Notes: generated by a model not told the origin, from the sequence alone. Shown: positions 1-7,485, counted from the first letter of the stretch. The stretch: DNA of 30,338 nt from Pelotomaculum sp. UBA5255 (GCA_002408725.1 DHTR01000004.1:1-30338); one strand, 5' to 3'. Numbers and translations are program-made.

Positions 1-158
1 TACAAGCAGGAAAAAGGAGTCTCATCGATCTGACAAAACACATGCTCATAGAAAAGGGGCGCCCAAGTTCCTTGCAAACTGGCCTGTATCTTTGGATCCA
101 TCCATGAGTAACTATTGAATAGCTCTTGTTGTAAGTGGTCTTTGTTTTCCTGGAACAT
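1..158 (-). CDS. IS transposase, N-terminal part (runs off left edge)
   Basis: Read on the minus strand, an ATG at 158-156 opens a frame that stays open to the window edge (52 codons). It is preceded by a strong Shine-Dalgarno AGGAGG at 165-170. The protein begins MFQENKDHLQQELF and continues with SLQGTWAPLFYEHVFCQIDE and TPFSCL. This layout (a W-x-x-x-FY-x-x-x-F block followed by an acidic D-E-x-PF stretch) matches my memory of the N-terminus of IS1182-like transposases, where the text continues into a conserved P-x-N region lying outside the window. The catalytic DDE residues are not visible, so activity cannot be judged. It is divergent from the DUF262 gene and probably marks an insertion at the edge of the accessory patch. 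The terminal inverted repeat could not be identified. The family assignment is from recognition and is tentative. Confidence 0.6.
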   Translation of the reverse strand, partial: MFQENKDHLQQELFNSYSWMDPKIQASLQGTWAPLFYEHVFCQIDETPFSCL

Positions 159-248
159 CTGAATCCTCCTGAGACACACCCGAAAGGAAAATCTAAATAT
201 ATGTGGAAATTATTAGTTATTAGTTACAATTAAGAGGTGAGCAACTCA

Positions 249-1970
249 ATGACAAATTTCCTTGAAGTGTTTTTTACTGGGAAATACTTCAGAATACCAA
301 GCTATCAAAGAGATTATGCTTGGGATATTCAGAATATCGATGATTTATTCGATGACATTTTTGAGGCAATGGAAACAAATGTTGGGCATTATATCGGAAC
401 ATTCATACTTTCTCAGAACAGAGAAGAAAACTGTTATGACGTTGTAGATGGACAACAAAGGTTAACTACCTTAACAATGATTTTAAACTCCATAATAGAA
501 AAACTAAGTTCTGATACCGATAGAATTATAAACAAGGACAGATTTATTTTGTCAAATTCCAGCAAAAGATGGAAACTAGAATTATTAGGTGATAACAATA
601 ACTTCTTCAAACAGTTACTAGATGGTCAATCTGTTGAACCCATTAATAAAAGCCAAAAGCTGTTGAAAAATGCTTATAATCACATTCAATGGAGAGTGCA
701 AGAAATCAAAAATAGCAATAAGGAGAACGAATTTCTTGAATTCGTCAAGCAACTTGAGGTGATGGAATTTATCGAAAGTAATGCTGGCAAAGCTATTAGA
801 ATATTCCAAACAGTAAATGATAGAGGTAAACTCTTATCCAATGTGGATAAGGCAAAGAGCTTGCTAATTTATTATTCAAATAGACTGTTAAATGGAAAAT
901 ATGATGACATAATTAATAATTCTTTTGGTGAAATATACCATTATTATAATGATATAAAGGAATTGGGAGAAAAATATGGTATTAATCTTATTAATCAGAG
1001 GAACTTTAGTGAAGATTCAATTATGAGGTACCATTTTATTGCCTTTCCAAATGGGAAGTATGATTATAATGCAACAGCAAGCTATGTCCTTGATGTATTC
1101 TTAAAAAATATATTAAAAGAAAGGAAGCATGATTCAGCTGAACTCGAAACTTTCATAACAGAGTACATTGGAGATTTAACCCTGTTCTTCAAGAGTCTAC
1201 TCGATATTGTTAAAAAAATACAAACAAGCGAGAAATATTATAAAATATTTTCTATTCTCGGCTTATCTGCTCTCTTGTATCCGCTAATTATTAGACTGGA
1301 GACAAGGGGTTTGCTTGATAAAAATACAACCATCAAAAACTTAACATTCTTGGATTTAATTGAAATAGCGGATGTTCGGGTGTACAAAACAAGGGGCACT
1401 GACCCGACAAAAGACGTTTCTTATCTTGCCTGTGATTCTAAGACTATAGATGAATCTGAAATTGAAAACCGCTTAATTGGTTTCATCAAGTATTTCATGA
1501 GCGATACAGAGTTCAAAAATAGGCTAGAGGGTGATATATACGGCAATGCAGCCTTAAAGCATGTATTTATAGAGTATGATGAACATATACTTGAAAGTAC
1601 GAATCAGGCTCCTTATACATTGCAAAATTTGATGAGGTTGAATACCATTAATCCAACGATAGAACACATTTTTGCTCAAGAACCAAGATTTAATTTTCCC
1701 AGTAGGGGTTTTGGTTCCGAAGATGAATATATCACTAAAATCCATAAACTTGGCAACCTAACCCTTCTCGAAAAAAATCTAAATAGCCTGGCATTAAACA
1801 AAACACCCGAGCTAAAGATAGTTGATAATATATATAGTAAAAGCAAATTTAAAGTAACTGAAATATTAAATGCCGAAATTAAAAATCGTGGAAATAACTT
1901 TGTAAAGGCTGATGTCGATAGCCGAACATCTGAACTTGTGAATTTTTGTATGAATAGATGGGCCTTGTGA
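249..1970 (+). CDS. DUF262 and DUF1524 domain protein (GmrSD-like, putative defence nuclease)
   Basis: A complete protein of 573 residues. The start is ATG 249, because AAGAGGTGA at 232-240 is the ribosome site with 8 bases of spacing; an upstream GTG at 237 overlaps that site. The N-terminal DUF262 half carries the signature IPSYQRDYAWD (about residues 16-26) and VVDGQQRLTTL (about 65-75), the DGQQR nucleotide-binding motif of the DndB/GmrS superfamily. The C-terminal DUF1524 half shows IEHIFAQEP and then LGNLTLLEKNLNS, the His/Asn pattern of the HNH-like GmrD nuclease. Fused GmrSD proteins are type IV restriction enzymes that cut modified phage DNA; solo members have been linked to phage resistance, but the target here is unknown. 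Base composition is clearly more AT-rich than the core genes downstream, and the gene lies between a transposase and an integrase remnant, so horizontal acquisition is likely. Confidence 0.85.
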   Translation: MTNFLEVFFTGKYFRIPSYQRDYAWDIQNIDDLFDDIFEAMETNVGHYIGTFILSQNREENCYDVVDGQQRLTTLTMILNSIIEKLSSDTDRIINKDRFILSNSSKRWKLELLGDNNNFFKQLLDGQSVEPINKSQKLLKNAYNHIQWRVQEIKNSNKENEFLEFVKQLEVMEFIESNAGKAIRIFQTVNDRGKLLSNVDKAKSLLIYYSNRLLNGKYDDIINNSFGEIYHYYNDIKELGEKYGINLINQRNFSEDSIMRYHFIAFPNGKYDYNATASYVLDVFLKNILKERKHDSAELETFITEYIGDLTLFFKSLLDIVKKIQTSEKYYKIFSILGLSALLYPLIIRLETRGLLDKNTTIKNLTFLDLIEIADVRVYKTRGTDPTKDVSYLACDSKTIDESEIENRLIGFIKYFMSDTEFKNRLEGDIYGNAALKHVFIEYDEHILESTNQAPYTLQNLMRLNTINPTIEHIFAQEPRFNFPSRGFGSEDEYITKIHKLGNLTLLEKNLNSLALNKTPELKIVDNIYSKSKFKVTEILNAEIKNRGNNFVKADVDSRTSELVNFCMNRWAL

Positions 1971-2025
1971 ATTAATTAAGGAAAGCAGAATTGATGTATT
2001 TATAGAACACCATTTACTATTAATA

Positions 2026-2078
2026 AAAAAGTAGCAAGTTACCTAAGGAGTGTTTTCTTAAGCATCATGCTACTTTTT
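2026..2078. terminator. Long hairpin after the DUF262 gene
   Basis: AAAAAGTAGCA at 2026-2036 pairs perfectly with TGCTACTTTTT at 2068-2078 around a 31-base loop. It lies about 55 bases after the DUF262 stop and ends in T-rich sequence on both strands. It could terminate that gene and also the remnant coming from the other side. The large loop and low-GC stem make it weaker than a standard intrinsic terminator. Confidence 0.4.
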
Positions 2079-2118
2079 ATCTGTAGTTCCCTTGGAGCAA
2101 ATCCACTTTACTGTACGG

Positions 2119-2385
2119 TTAATTTTTCACCTTCCGTACCCTCTGCCGCTGGGGAACCAACGTATTTATATTTTCACCCATGAATGCGTATACTTCCATT
2201 TTAGGGTCAATGGACTTATAGGCGTTAGGGTGACGTTTGAAGAAGAGGCTTATAACGTCCTTGTGGCCTTTCAACGTAATTTCCCGTAAGCCTTCAGCTT
2301 TTTAGAATAAGAGGTAATATTGTAGTGCTTCCTCAGAAGTGGACGGAACTGTCTTTTTGATTTTGGCTGTCTTTACCCTTGGCAT
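2119..2385 (-). pseudogene. Tyrosine recombinase/integrase, N-terminal remnant
   Basis: On the minus strand an ATG at 2385, with GAGGAGG at 2398-2404 upstream, begins MPRVKTAKIKKTVPSTSEE and ALQYYLLF, then meets a TAA stop at 2304-2302. The same frame continues with KAEGLREITLKGHKDVISLF and FKRHPNAYKSIDPKMEVYAF before resemblance fades after MGENI. This is the SAM-like N-terminal core-binding domain of phage-type tyrosine recombinases (LLF-K-A-x-GLRE-x-T followed by an ISLFF-x-R block). The catalytic R-H-R-Y domain is entirely absent, so the gene is dead: one internal stop plus loss of the 3' part. It sits about 160 bp from the 3' end of a tRNA gene, the usual attachment site for such integrases. 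Recognition is by pattern, not by a search. Confidence 0.6.
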
Positions 2386-2541
2386 AAAAATAAAAAACCT
2401 CCTCGCTAAATTTTAGCTGAAGAAGTTTATCCAATCGTGTGGGGTTCAGGAGGCTTAGAATAACACGCACGTCTCGCTATTTTTGAGCTGCATCTGCAAT
2501 TCTCATGCCAAACCCGAAACCCTTGTCATTACTGACTTTTT

Positions 2542-2624
2542 TGGTGTCGGAGGCGGGACTTGAACCCGCACGGTCACCCACACGCCCCTCAAACGTGCGC
2601 GTCTGCCGATTCCGCCACTCCGAC
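2542..2624 (-). tRNA. tRNA-Leu (anticodon GAG)
   Basis: The minus strand folds into a complete class II tRNA of 83 bases. The acceptor arms are GTCGGAG and CTCCGAC, the D stem is GCG/CGC, and the anticodon stem CACGT/GCGTG carries the loop TTGAGGG (anticodon GAG at 2588-2590). A variable region of about 11 bases is followed by a T arm GCGGG-TTCAAGT-CCCGC. The 3' ACCA is encoded (plus-strand TGGT at 2542-2545). It should read CUC and CUU leucine codons. Its 3' end faces the accessory patch to the left. Confidence 0.95.
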
Positions 2625-2690
2625 ATCTTAATATAATTGAGGGCCGACCGGAACATTTTATAAAACATTCCTGCCGTCTTCGCAAAAGCT

Positions 2691-2719
2691 ATTATACCAG
2701 ACGTAGATTTTAAAAGCAA
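2691..2719 (-). promoter_or_regulatory. SigA-type promoter for tRNA-Leu
   Basis: On the minus strand the -35 element TTGCTT (2719-2714) and a perfect -10 TATAAT (2696-2691) are separated by exactly 17 bases. They lie 67 bases before the tRNA. The location and spacing fit a housekeeping promoter well. Confidence 0.75.
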
Positions 2720-2854
2720 GTGTTAGTCTTGACCATTGACAGCCTTAGCCTTAACTATTTGAAAATAAGTCCCCAGTGATAAGGGTAAGTGAGCTCATCC
2801 AGCCAGCGAAAAGTCATTTTGAAGCCTTTTGAGAAAGCATGTAGGTGGGGTATT

Positions 2855-2895
2855 GTAATTTAATATTATTTAAGTTAGACTAAATATTGTATTAC
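2855..2895. repeat. AT-rich imperfect inverted repeat in a 455-base gap
   Basis: In the gene-free stretch 2625-3079, GTAATTTAATATT (2855-2867) is an imperfect inverted copy of AATATTGTATTAC (2883-2895), with 15 bases between. It could be a regulatory hairpin or a protein site. Apart from this, the tRNA promoter and a weak terminator-like hairpin near 2993-3017, I see nothing in this gap. Confidence 0.35.
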
Positions 2896-2992
2896 CAACT
2901 TGCGGCAATCATTTAGTATTTGTTCGGGGATAATGACAGTACGGTTCGTTTTACAGTTGCATAGAGCAAAGAAATGCAAGTAAGTAACCGGG

Positions 2993-3017
2993 CGGCGGTG
3001 TTTTCGCTGTTTTTTTG
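2993..3017 (+). terminator. Possible leader terminator/attenuator
   Basis: CGGCG (2993-2997) pairs with CGCTG (3005-3009), including one G-T pair, and is followed directly by a run of T at 3010-3016. It lies about 65 bases before the TTG start at 3080, so it could attenuate that gene if transcription begins upstream. The stem is only 5 bp, so the call is weak. Confidence 0.3.
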
Positions 3018-3079
3018 TTTGGGAAGTAACCCTGGTGGAGTAAATTACCGGGGGCATCCCTTATGGGAGGGGAGAGATC

Positions 3080-3823
3080 TTGTACCCACAAACACATGTA
3101 TATTTTGCTGAGATGATTCTGGGCGGGCAGAGCGATGAGATTACTCTGGGCAGCATCCTGCCTGATATGCTTATTGACAAGGGATTTAACCACTGCGAGG
3201 CACACAGCAAAGGCTCTGAGATTTACTGTTTTCTAAAATTGCACCAGACACTGCTGGACTTCAGGAAAGCTGTTTTAACCCATGGCTTCGTCCCCAAGGG
3301 GCTTGATTATTATGGGGATGAAAAATACCTGGACTATGAAAAGGGGTATTGTTTTGAGAAGGCCAGACCCTTTGTTTTGGATACGGTTGAAGCCTGCAAT
3401 ATTCCTCCTGAAATGGGTTGGTGGAAGGCTCACAACATTATTGAAATGGGCATTGAACTTCTGGTTAGTTCATCAGGCGATTACAGCGAACGGATCAAGA
3501 ACGCCTTCGCCAATCGCCGCCTCGTAACCGAAATAGACGAGATGTTGCGGGAACTCTGGAAGAGCCAGGACATTGATTTTGGTAGGCGGGTTAAGAAATT
3601 TGCCGGGTTAATCGAGATGGAGAGGGCCGGGGCTATATCTCTTGCAAAAAAGTACCAACTGCAAATGCAGCATAAACACCAGGTGGAAATTGATACCAAA
3701 AAGGTGGCCCGTCTGATTGAGCGAGCGGCTGAAAGTGTATGCGGAGACCTTCAGGATTTTTTTGAAACCGCTGCAGGCTTTGTAAAAGATAATATCCATT
3801 CACTGGTGAAGCAAGAGTCTTAA
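3080..3823 (+). CDS. Hypothetical protein, possibly zinc-dependent phospholipase C-like
   Basis: A soluble protein of 247 residues. The chosen start is TTG at 3080, because GGGAGGGGAG at 3065-3074 sits at ideal distance and no ATG lies nearby in frame. I do not recognise it firmly. The N-terminus MYPQTHVYFAEMIL followed by ITLGSILPDML recalls the zinc-dependent phospholipase C/S1-P1 nuclease-like fold, where an early His, a G-S/A-x-x-PD motif and further His residues bind metal. Further His residues occur at FNHCEAHSKG (about 37-46), at THGF (about 71) and at WWKAHNIIEMG (about 114-124). There is no signal peptide or membrane segment. The C-terminal third is helical and charged. It is monocistronic, flanked by long gaps. 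Function is unproven; a structure prediction compared with PF00882 would settle the fold. Confidence 0.7.
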   Translation: MYPQTHVYFAEMILGGQSDEITLGSILPDMLIDKGFNHCEAHSKGSEIYCFLKLHQTLLDFRKAVLTHGFVPKGLDYYGDEKYLDYEKGYCFEKARPFVLDTVEACNIPPEMGWWKAHNIIEMGIELLVSSSGDYSERIKNAFANRRLVTEIDEMLRELWKSQDIDFGRRVKKFAGLIEMERAGAISLAKKYQLQMQHKHQVEIDTKKVARLIERAAESVCGDLQDFFETAAGFVKDNIHSLVKQES

Positions 3824-4079
3824 ACTTGAGTTTGACAGCGATCCCGGAAAGCCCCGTCATTGCTGAATTTATCGCGTGGCACAATTATGGGTATTGGTAT
3901 ATCTACCCAGAAAATAAGCTTGCGGTCATTTTCATTCTCTGATGGCGCCGGGTTAGCGGTATGGGTGTCTATTGATTGAAAAGGTAAAGGTCCTCCTGTA
4001 CCCCGCTTGGCAGGCGCTGTTTGTGTCCTTTGAAGACCCGGCGGATGCCTTTTACTGCTAAAAACGATATATGAAAAGG
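3824..4079. other. Gene-free stretch with possible decayed coding sequence
   Basis: No intact gene is visible here. Two short open stretches look more protein-like than random: one around 3861-3943 reading EFIAWHNYGYWYIYPENKL, and one at 3972-4061 reading MIEKVKVLLYPAWQALFVSF and ending EDPADAFYC. Neither has a ribosome site. They may be remnants of a lost gene or chance. Confidence 0.25.
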
Positions 4080-4133
4080 AACAAGGCGTTAGAGAGCTTC
4101 AAGATTGAGGTTCTCAAAACGCCTTGTTTTATA
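4080..4133. terminator. Bidirectional terminator
   Basis: AACAAGGCGTT (4080-4090) is a perfect inverted copy of AACGCCTTGTT (4118-4128), with further pairing inside the loop (GAGA against TCTC). TTTTAT follows on the plus strand and a TTCCTTTTC tract follows on the minus strand. It lies 27 bases past the pssA stop on the minus strand and is its likely terminator. Confidence 0.65.
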
Positions 4134-4159
4134 GATAGTTAAGTGGTTCAAATACAGGG

Positions 4160-4663
4160 TTATATTTTCGGAACACGGATAGTACTGATCATTCCCAGTG
4201 CTAACAGCAAGCTCAAAGCCAGGACGACAGGGATACTGGGGATAAGGATGACCAGCACGGCCAGCAAGGCACCGGCTAGGGTAATAGGGATTCCCAGGAA
4301 GTGGGGGGAGCATCCTATAACATTGAACCTTGCCAGGCGAAACGCTCCGCACAGTGTGAAGAGAGCGAAGCAAACCAGGCCGGCAATACTCCGGTTATGG
4401 ACTAAAGCGGTGATGTATAACAGGATGGCGGGGGCAACTCCGAAGGAGACGAGGTCAGCCAGGGAGTCAAACTCCCTGCCAAACGAAGAAACGGCATTAC
4501 AGCGGCGGGCAAGGAGCCCGTCAACCCGGTCCAGCACCGCTGCAAGGACAATTAAGATAACACTCTGCTTATAGTTGTTGTTCAGCATGGCGGCAATCGC
4601 CGAAACACCGAGCAGCAGGTTGGCAGCCGTGCACATGTTTGGAAGTATTTCCTGCCTGTTCAC
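4160..4663 (-). CDS. pssA: CDP-diacylglycerol--serine O-phosphatidyltransferase
   Basis: Transfers the phosphatidyl group from CDP-diacylglycerol to L-serine to give phosphatidylserine, in the membrane. The 167-residue protein carries the complete CDP-alcohol phosphotransferase signature: DGLLARR, then eight residues to G, then REFD-SLAD (about residues 48-70), that is DG-x2-AR-x8-G-x3-D-x3-D with all metal and substrate residues present. Several hydrophobic helices follow. It is at the short end for the family but not truncated: it starts with MNRQEILPNMCTAANLLLG, typical of the Gram-positive subfamily. It lies 10 bp downstream of psd in one operon, so phosphatidylserine made here is decarboxylated by the partner gene to phosphatidylethanolamine. 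A strong hairpin follows its stop. Confidence 0.93.
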   Translation of the reverse strand: MNRQEILPNMCTAANLLLGVSAIAAMLNNNYKQSVILIVLAAVLDRVDGLLARRCNAVSSFGREFDSLADLVSFGVAPAILLYITALVHNRSIAGLVCFALFTLCGAFRLARFNVIGCSPHFLGIPITLAGALLAVLVILIPSIPVVLALSLLLALGMISTIRVPKI

Positions 4664-4673
4664 ATGCCCACTC

Positions 4674-5351
4674 CTAATGTTTATTGGCGCCTGGCAGAGT
4701 ACCTATGATTGTTTCGCCTGCCTTCACCTTATCGCCTTTTTTTACAAAAAGCGTTGTATCCTCGGGCAGGAAGAGTTCGGTACCTGAACCAAATTTGATG
4801 ATACCGATAATTTCCCCACCCTCCAGCCATTTACCTTCATCGACCCAACATTTTATCCGGCGGGCGATGAAGCCTGTGATCTGGCAAACCATAAACTTAA
4901 AATCCTGGCTTTCAATACCGATAAAGTTCTTTTCATTCAAGTCAGAGGCATGGCTTTTGAAAGCCGGAATGAACTTGCCCGGCCGGTAGTGTCTGTAACT
5001 TACTTTTCCCGGAAGCGGCGAGCGGTTCAGATGGACATTAAAGATGGATAAAAAGATGCTCACCCGGATTACTTTGTCTTTGATATACTTCTCCTCAAAG
5101 ACTTTTTCAATGCCCAGAATGACTCCATCTGCCGGGGACAGGATAAGGTCATCACCAGTCGGAATTGTTCGTTTGGGGTTTCGAAAAAAGTAAAGGACAA
5201 ACAAAATTAATACTGCCGGGATCACGGCTAGGAGTGGAAAGATGAAGTAAAGAATGGACATCAGTACGGTAAGAAATAATAGGTAAGGCCAGATAAGCCT
5301 TAGAGTTAGGGCGAATCTGAAAGCCGAATTATCGTTCTGGTTGATAACCAC
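4674..5351 (-). CDS. psd: Phosphatidylserine decarboxylase, short proenzyme type
   Basis: Decarboxylates phosphatidylserine to phosphatidylethanolamine; it is a pyruvoyl enzyme that cleaves itself. At 225 residues it belongs to the short, archaeal-like subfamily (TIGR00164 type). Near the C-terminus IIKFGSGTELFLP holds the Gly-Ser cleavage pair in a GSG context rather than the LGST of longer enzymes; the Ser would become the pyruvoyl group. Two hydrophobic segments near the N-terminus (about residues 16-55) anchor it. ILSPADGVILG and FNVHLNRSPLPG are the conserved Asp and His blocks. The start is GTG 5351, with AAAGGGGA upstream at somewhat long spacing. It is the first gene of psd-pssA, with a good promoter upstream. 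Confidence 0.9.
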   Translation of the reverse strand: MVINQNDNSAFRFALTLRLIWPYLLFLTVLMSILYFIFPLLAVIPAVLILFVLYFFRNPKRTIPTGDDLILSPADGVILGIEKVFEEKYIKDKVIRVSIFLSIFNVHLNRSPLPGKVSYRHYRPGKFIPAFKSHASDLNEKNFIGIESQDFKFMVCQITGFIARRIKCWVDEGKWLEGGEIIGIIKFGSGTELFLPEDTTLFVKKGDKVKAGETIIGTLPGANKH

Positions 5352-5411
5352 TCGCTATATTTTCCCCTTTGCCCAAAGAAGATGATTCCTTTTTGGAATA
5401 AATCTTAGTTA

Positions 5412-5440
5412 ATCATAACCTGTGGGACAAAGCAATGCAA
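5412..5440 (-). promoter_or_regulatory. SigA-type promoter for psd-pssA
   Basis: On the minus strand TTGCAT (5440-5435) and TATGAT (5417-5412) are separated by exactly 17 bases, with the -10 about 60 bases before the psd GTG. Each hexamer is close to consensus. Confidence 0.6.
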
Positions 5441-5607
5441 GGCTAAAGACGACACAGTTTCCCCCCGAATCTTAATAAGCTTGATTTGTAAGGATTTATC
5501 TTTCTGGACACATCTAATATTAAAACATTTTTCTTGAAATACACAGTTGATATTGTAAAAAAACGCTGGCTCTGATCTTTCATCAGGCTCCCAAGGAAGG
5601 ATATTTC

Positions 5608-6573
5608 ATGAAAACAACCCGTTATAATCAATATTCCACACATCTGGTTAAAAAGTTTGGAGAAAAGGTCTATAAGATCCCGGTTAATTTACCGGGGACA
5701 TGCCCAAACCGGGACGGTAGGGTAGGGTGGGGAGGGTGTATTTTCTGCGACGAGGAAGGTTCTGGGTTTGATTGCCTGCCTAATAGGCTTGGGGTGAAAG
5801 AACAGATTGCGGAAAACAGGGGCTTTTTTCTCAAGCGGTTCAACGCCAAAAAGTTTATTGTTTATTTCCAGGCCTTCACCAATACCTACCTTCCCCTTGA
5901 CCGCTTTAAGAATAATATTCTCCAGGCCGTGGACGAGGACGGGGTGGTGGGTATATCTGTTTCAACCAGGCCCGATTGTGTCAATGACCACTACCTTGAT
6001 TTTTTATCTGACCTTAAAGAAGAAAAAAAGCTGGACATCAACATTGAGCTGGGTTTGCAAACGGTCAATTACCACACGTTGGCAAAGCTCAACCGAGGGC
6101 ATGCTCTTGCTGAGTTTATCGATGCTGTCCTGCGAATAAAGAAGCGTGGCTTGGAAACCTGCGTCCACCTGATTCTGAACCTGCCCTGGGACGTTCGTGA
6201 GGACGCGGTGGAGAACGCCAGGGTACTTTCCGCTCTGGGCGTGGAGTATGTAAAGCTGCATTCTTTGTATGTTGTCAAGGGGACACCCCTGGGTGATATG
6301 TATGAGCGGGGTGAGTTTGAAATAATCCCCATGAATCAGTATGTAGAAAGGGTGGGGTCCTTCCTGGAGTACCTGGACCCCGCCGTGGTCATCCAGAGAC
6401 TGGTGGGTAAAGGTCCCAGGGAGAGTCTACTCTTCAGCAACTGGGGCGTAAGCTGGTGGCTGATCAAGCAGGGGATCGAGGAGTACCTGGAAAAGCATGA
6501 TATCTACCAGGGGAGAAAGTTTGACTACCTTAACGGAAAAGCTGTAAAGGGATTTATAAAAATTAATAACTAA
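5608..6573 (+). CDS. Radical SAM protein, TIGR01212/YhcC family
   Basis: A 321-residue radical S-adenosylmethionine protein. The ATG at 5608 follows AAGGAAGGAT. The cluster-binding cysteines are C32, C44 and C47 in TCPNRDGRVGWGGCIFCDEE, the extended C-x11-C-x2-C spacing typical of the YhcC/TIGR01212 group rather than classic C-x3-C-x2-C. Further family marks are the YFQAFTNTY block (about residues 88-96), the GISVSTRPDC block (about 115-124) and IELGLQT (about 146-152), which recall the Elp3/MiaB-like barrel. The substrate is unknown for the family. It stands alone, divergent from psd, followed by a 290-base gap. Confidence 0.9.
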   Translation: MKTTRYNQYSTHLVKKFGEKVYKIPVNLPGTCPNRDGRVGWGGCIFCDEEGSGFDCLPNRLGVKEQIAENRGFFLKRFNAKKFIVYFQAFTNTYLPLDRFKNNILQAVDEDGVVGISVSTRPDCVNDHYLDFLSDLKEEKKLDINIELGLQTVNYHTLAKLNRGHALAEFIDAVLRIKKRGLETCVHLILNLPWDVREDAVENARVLSALGVEYVKLHSLYVVKGTPLGDMYERGEFEIIPMNQYVERVGSFLEYLDPAVVIQRLVGKGPRESLLFSNWGVSWWLIKQGIEEYLEKHDIYQGRKFDYLNGKAVKGFIKINN

Positions 6574-6619
6574 TGTCATTCTAATATTGTTTACTGAATA
6601 AATATCATTTTAAAAACAA

Positions 6620-6634
6620 TAATGATTGTCATTA
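6620..6634. promoter_or_regulatory. Fur/PerR-like operator candidate
   Basis: TAATGA-TTG-TCATTA is a perfect 6-3-6 palindrome inside AATAATGATTGTCATTAG, close to the 7-1-7 Fur-family box. It lies 47 bases after the radical SAM gene and about 165 bases before the next promoter, so the regulated gene is not obvious. Nothing else distinct is seen in 6574-6797. Confidence 0.4.
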
Positions 6635-6797
6635 GAAGAAACTAACATATTGAATTTGTCTCGGAATAAAAGTTAGGCATAAGGACCATATTAATAGTGA
6701 CCTGGTGAATGAATAATAGCCTGTGAAAGTCATTATTAATCCAGCTTAAAACATGTTAAATGCTCTACGATTGTTAGCATTGCCTAAATATTTCCCT

Positions 6798-6826
6798 TTG
6801 ACAGATAGCATTACTTCCCTTATACT
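6798..6826 (+). promoter_or_regulatory. Strong SigA-type promoter for the SleB-like hydrolase
   Basis: Perfect -35 TTGACA (6798-6803), 17-base spacer, -10 TATACT (6821-6826). Transcription would begin near 6833, giving a leader of about 30 bases. This points to vegetative expression, unlike the sporulation-sigma control of B. subtilis sleB. Confidence 0.8.
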
Positions 6827-6864
6827 CGTTAAGCCCCCGGGAAATTAAAAAAGGGGTGATAACA

Positions 6865-7485
6865 ATGAAAATATGGAACGAGATAGACAGCTTAAAGAGA
6901 AAATTAGCTGTAGGAGCATTTCTGCTGCTGTTACCGGCAAGCTTGCTGCTGCAACCGGTTTCAGTACTTCAGAATGTTGTCAAGGTGAATAAGAAAGAGA
7001 TCAAGGCTGTAAACAGCGACCAGGAGACGCAGGGCAGCCCAAACACCCAGGACGAACGGGAACCCAGGTCAAGTAATGATCCCAGGTTAAATCATGCTCA
7101 AAGGGGTTCCAGCGTATCCAGGGGTGGGGTGGACCGTAGCAGTGTCCAACTTCTGGCGCAGGTGATTGAGGGAGAGGCAGCCGACGAGTCGTACGAAGGT
7201 AAGGTGGCGGTAGGGGCTGTTATTGTAAACCGGACTGAAAGTGGCAATTTTCCAAGCACGATCCCGGGGGTTATCTATGAGACCGACGCTTTCGAATCGG
7301 TAAGCAACGGCCAGTATCTGAGGCCTTTGAGCGACGCGTCCATGAAAGCAGCGGTGGCAGCTTTAGACGGCCAGGACCCTACAGGCGAGGCCCTGTATTT
7401 CTGGAATCCGGTCACGGCCACTAGCCCGTGGGTCTGGTCACGTCCCATCGTTACCCAAATCGGCGGCCACGTCTTTGCTCATTAG
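6865..7485 (+). CDS. SleB/CwlJ-type cell wall hydrolase (Hydrolase_2)
   Basis: A 206-residue envelope protein. The start is ATG 6865, since AAGGGGTGAT at 6851-6860 is the ribosome site; the GTG at 6856 lies within it. A single hydrophobic segment (about residues 15-32) serves as signal or anchor, followed by a polar, Q/N/R/S-rich linker. The catalytic domain begins near residue 93 (VQLLAQVIEGEA) and runs to the end. The Glu of IEGEA is the predicted catalytic acid of the SleB family, and GAVIVNRTESGNFP plus ALYFWNP are family blocks. Members are lytic transglycosylases or amidases acting on spore cortex or vegetative peptidoglycan. There is no N-terminal peptidoglycan-binding repeat as in SleB itself, so it is the shorter type. 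Its housekeeping-like promoter hints at a vegetative role. Confidence 0.88.
   Translation: MKIWNEIDSLKRKLAVGAFLLLLPASLLLQPVSVLQNVVKVNKKEIKAVNSDQETQGSPNTQDEREPRSSNDPRLNHAQRGSSVSRGGVDRSSVQLLAQVIEGEAADESYEGKVAVGAVIVNRTESGNFPSTIPGVIYETDAFESVSNGQYLRPLSDASMKAAVAALDGQDPTGEALYFWNPVTATSPWVWSRPIVTQIGGHVFAH

Noticed and set aside
2092..2289. 65-codon plus-strand open frame
   Set aside because: It lies opposite the integrase remnant, which explains the sequence better, and has no ribosome site.
2477..2719. 80-codon minus-strand open frame
   Set aside because: It overlaps the tRNA-Leu gene completely and is a shadow of it.
3972..4061. 29-codon frame starting TTG
   Set aside because: It reads protein-like but has no ribosome site; kept only as a note on decayed sequence.
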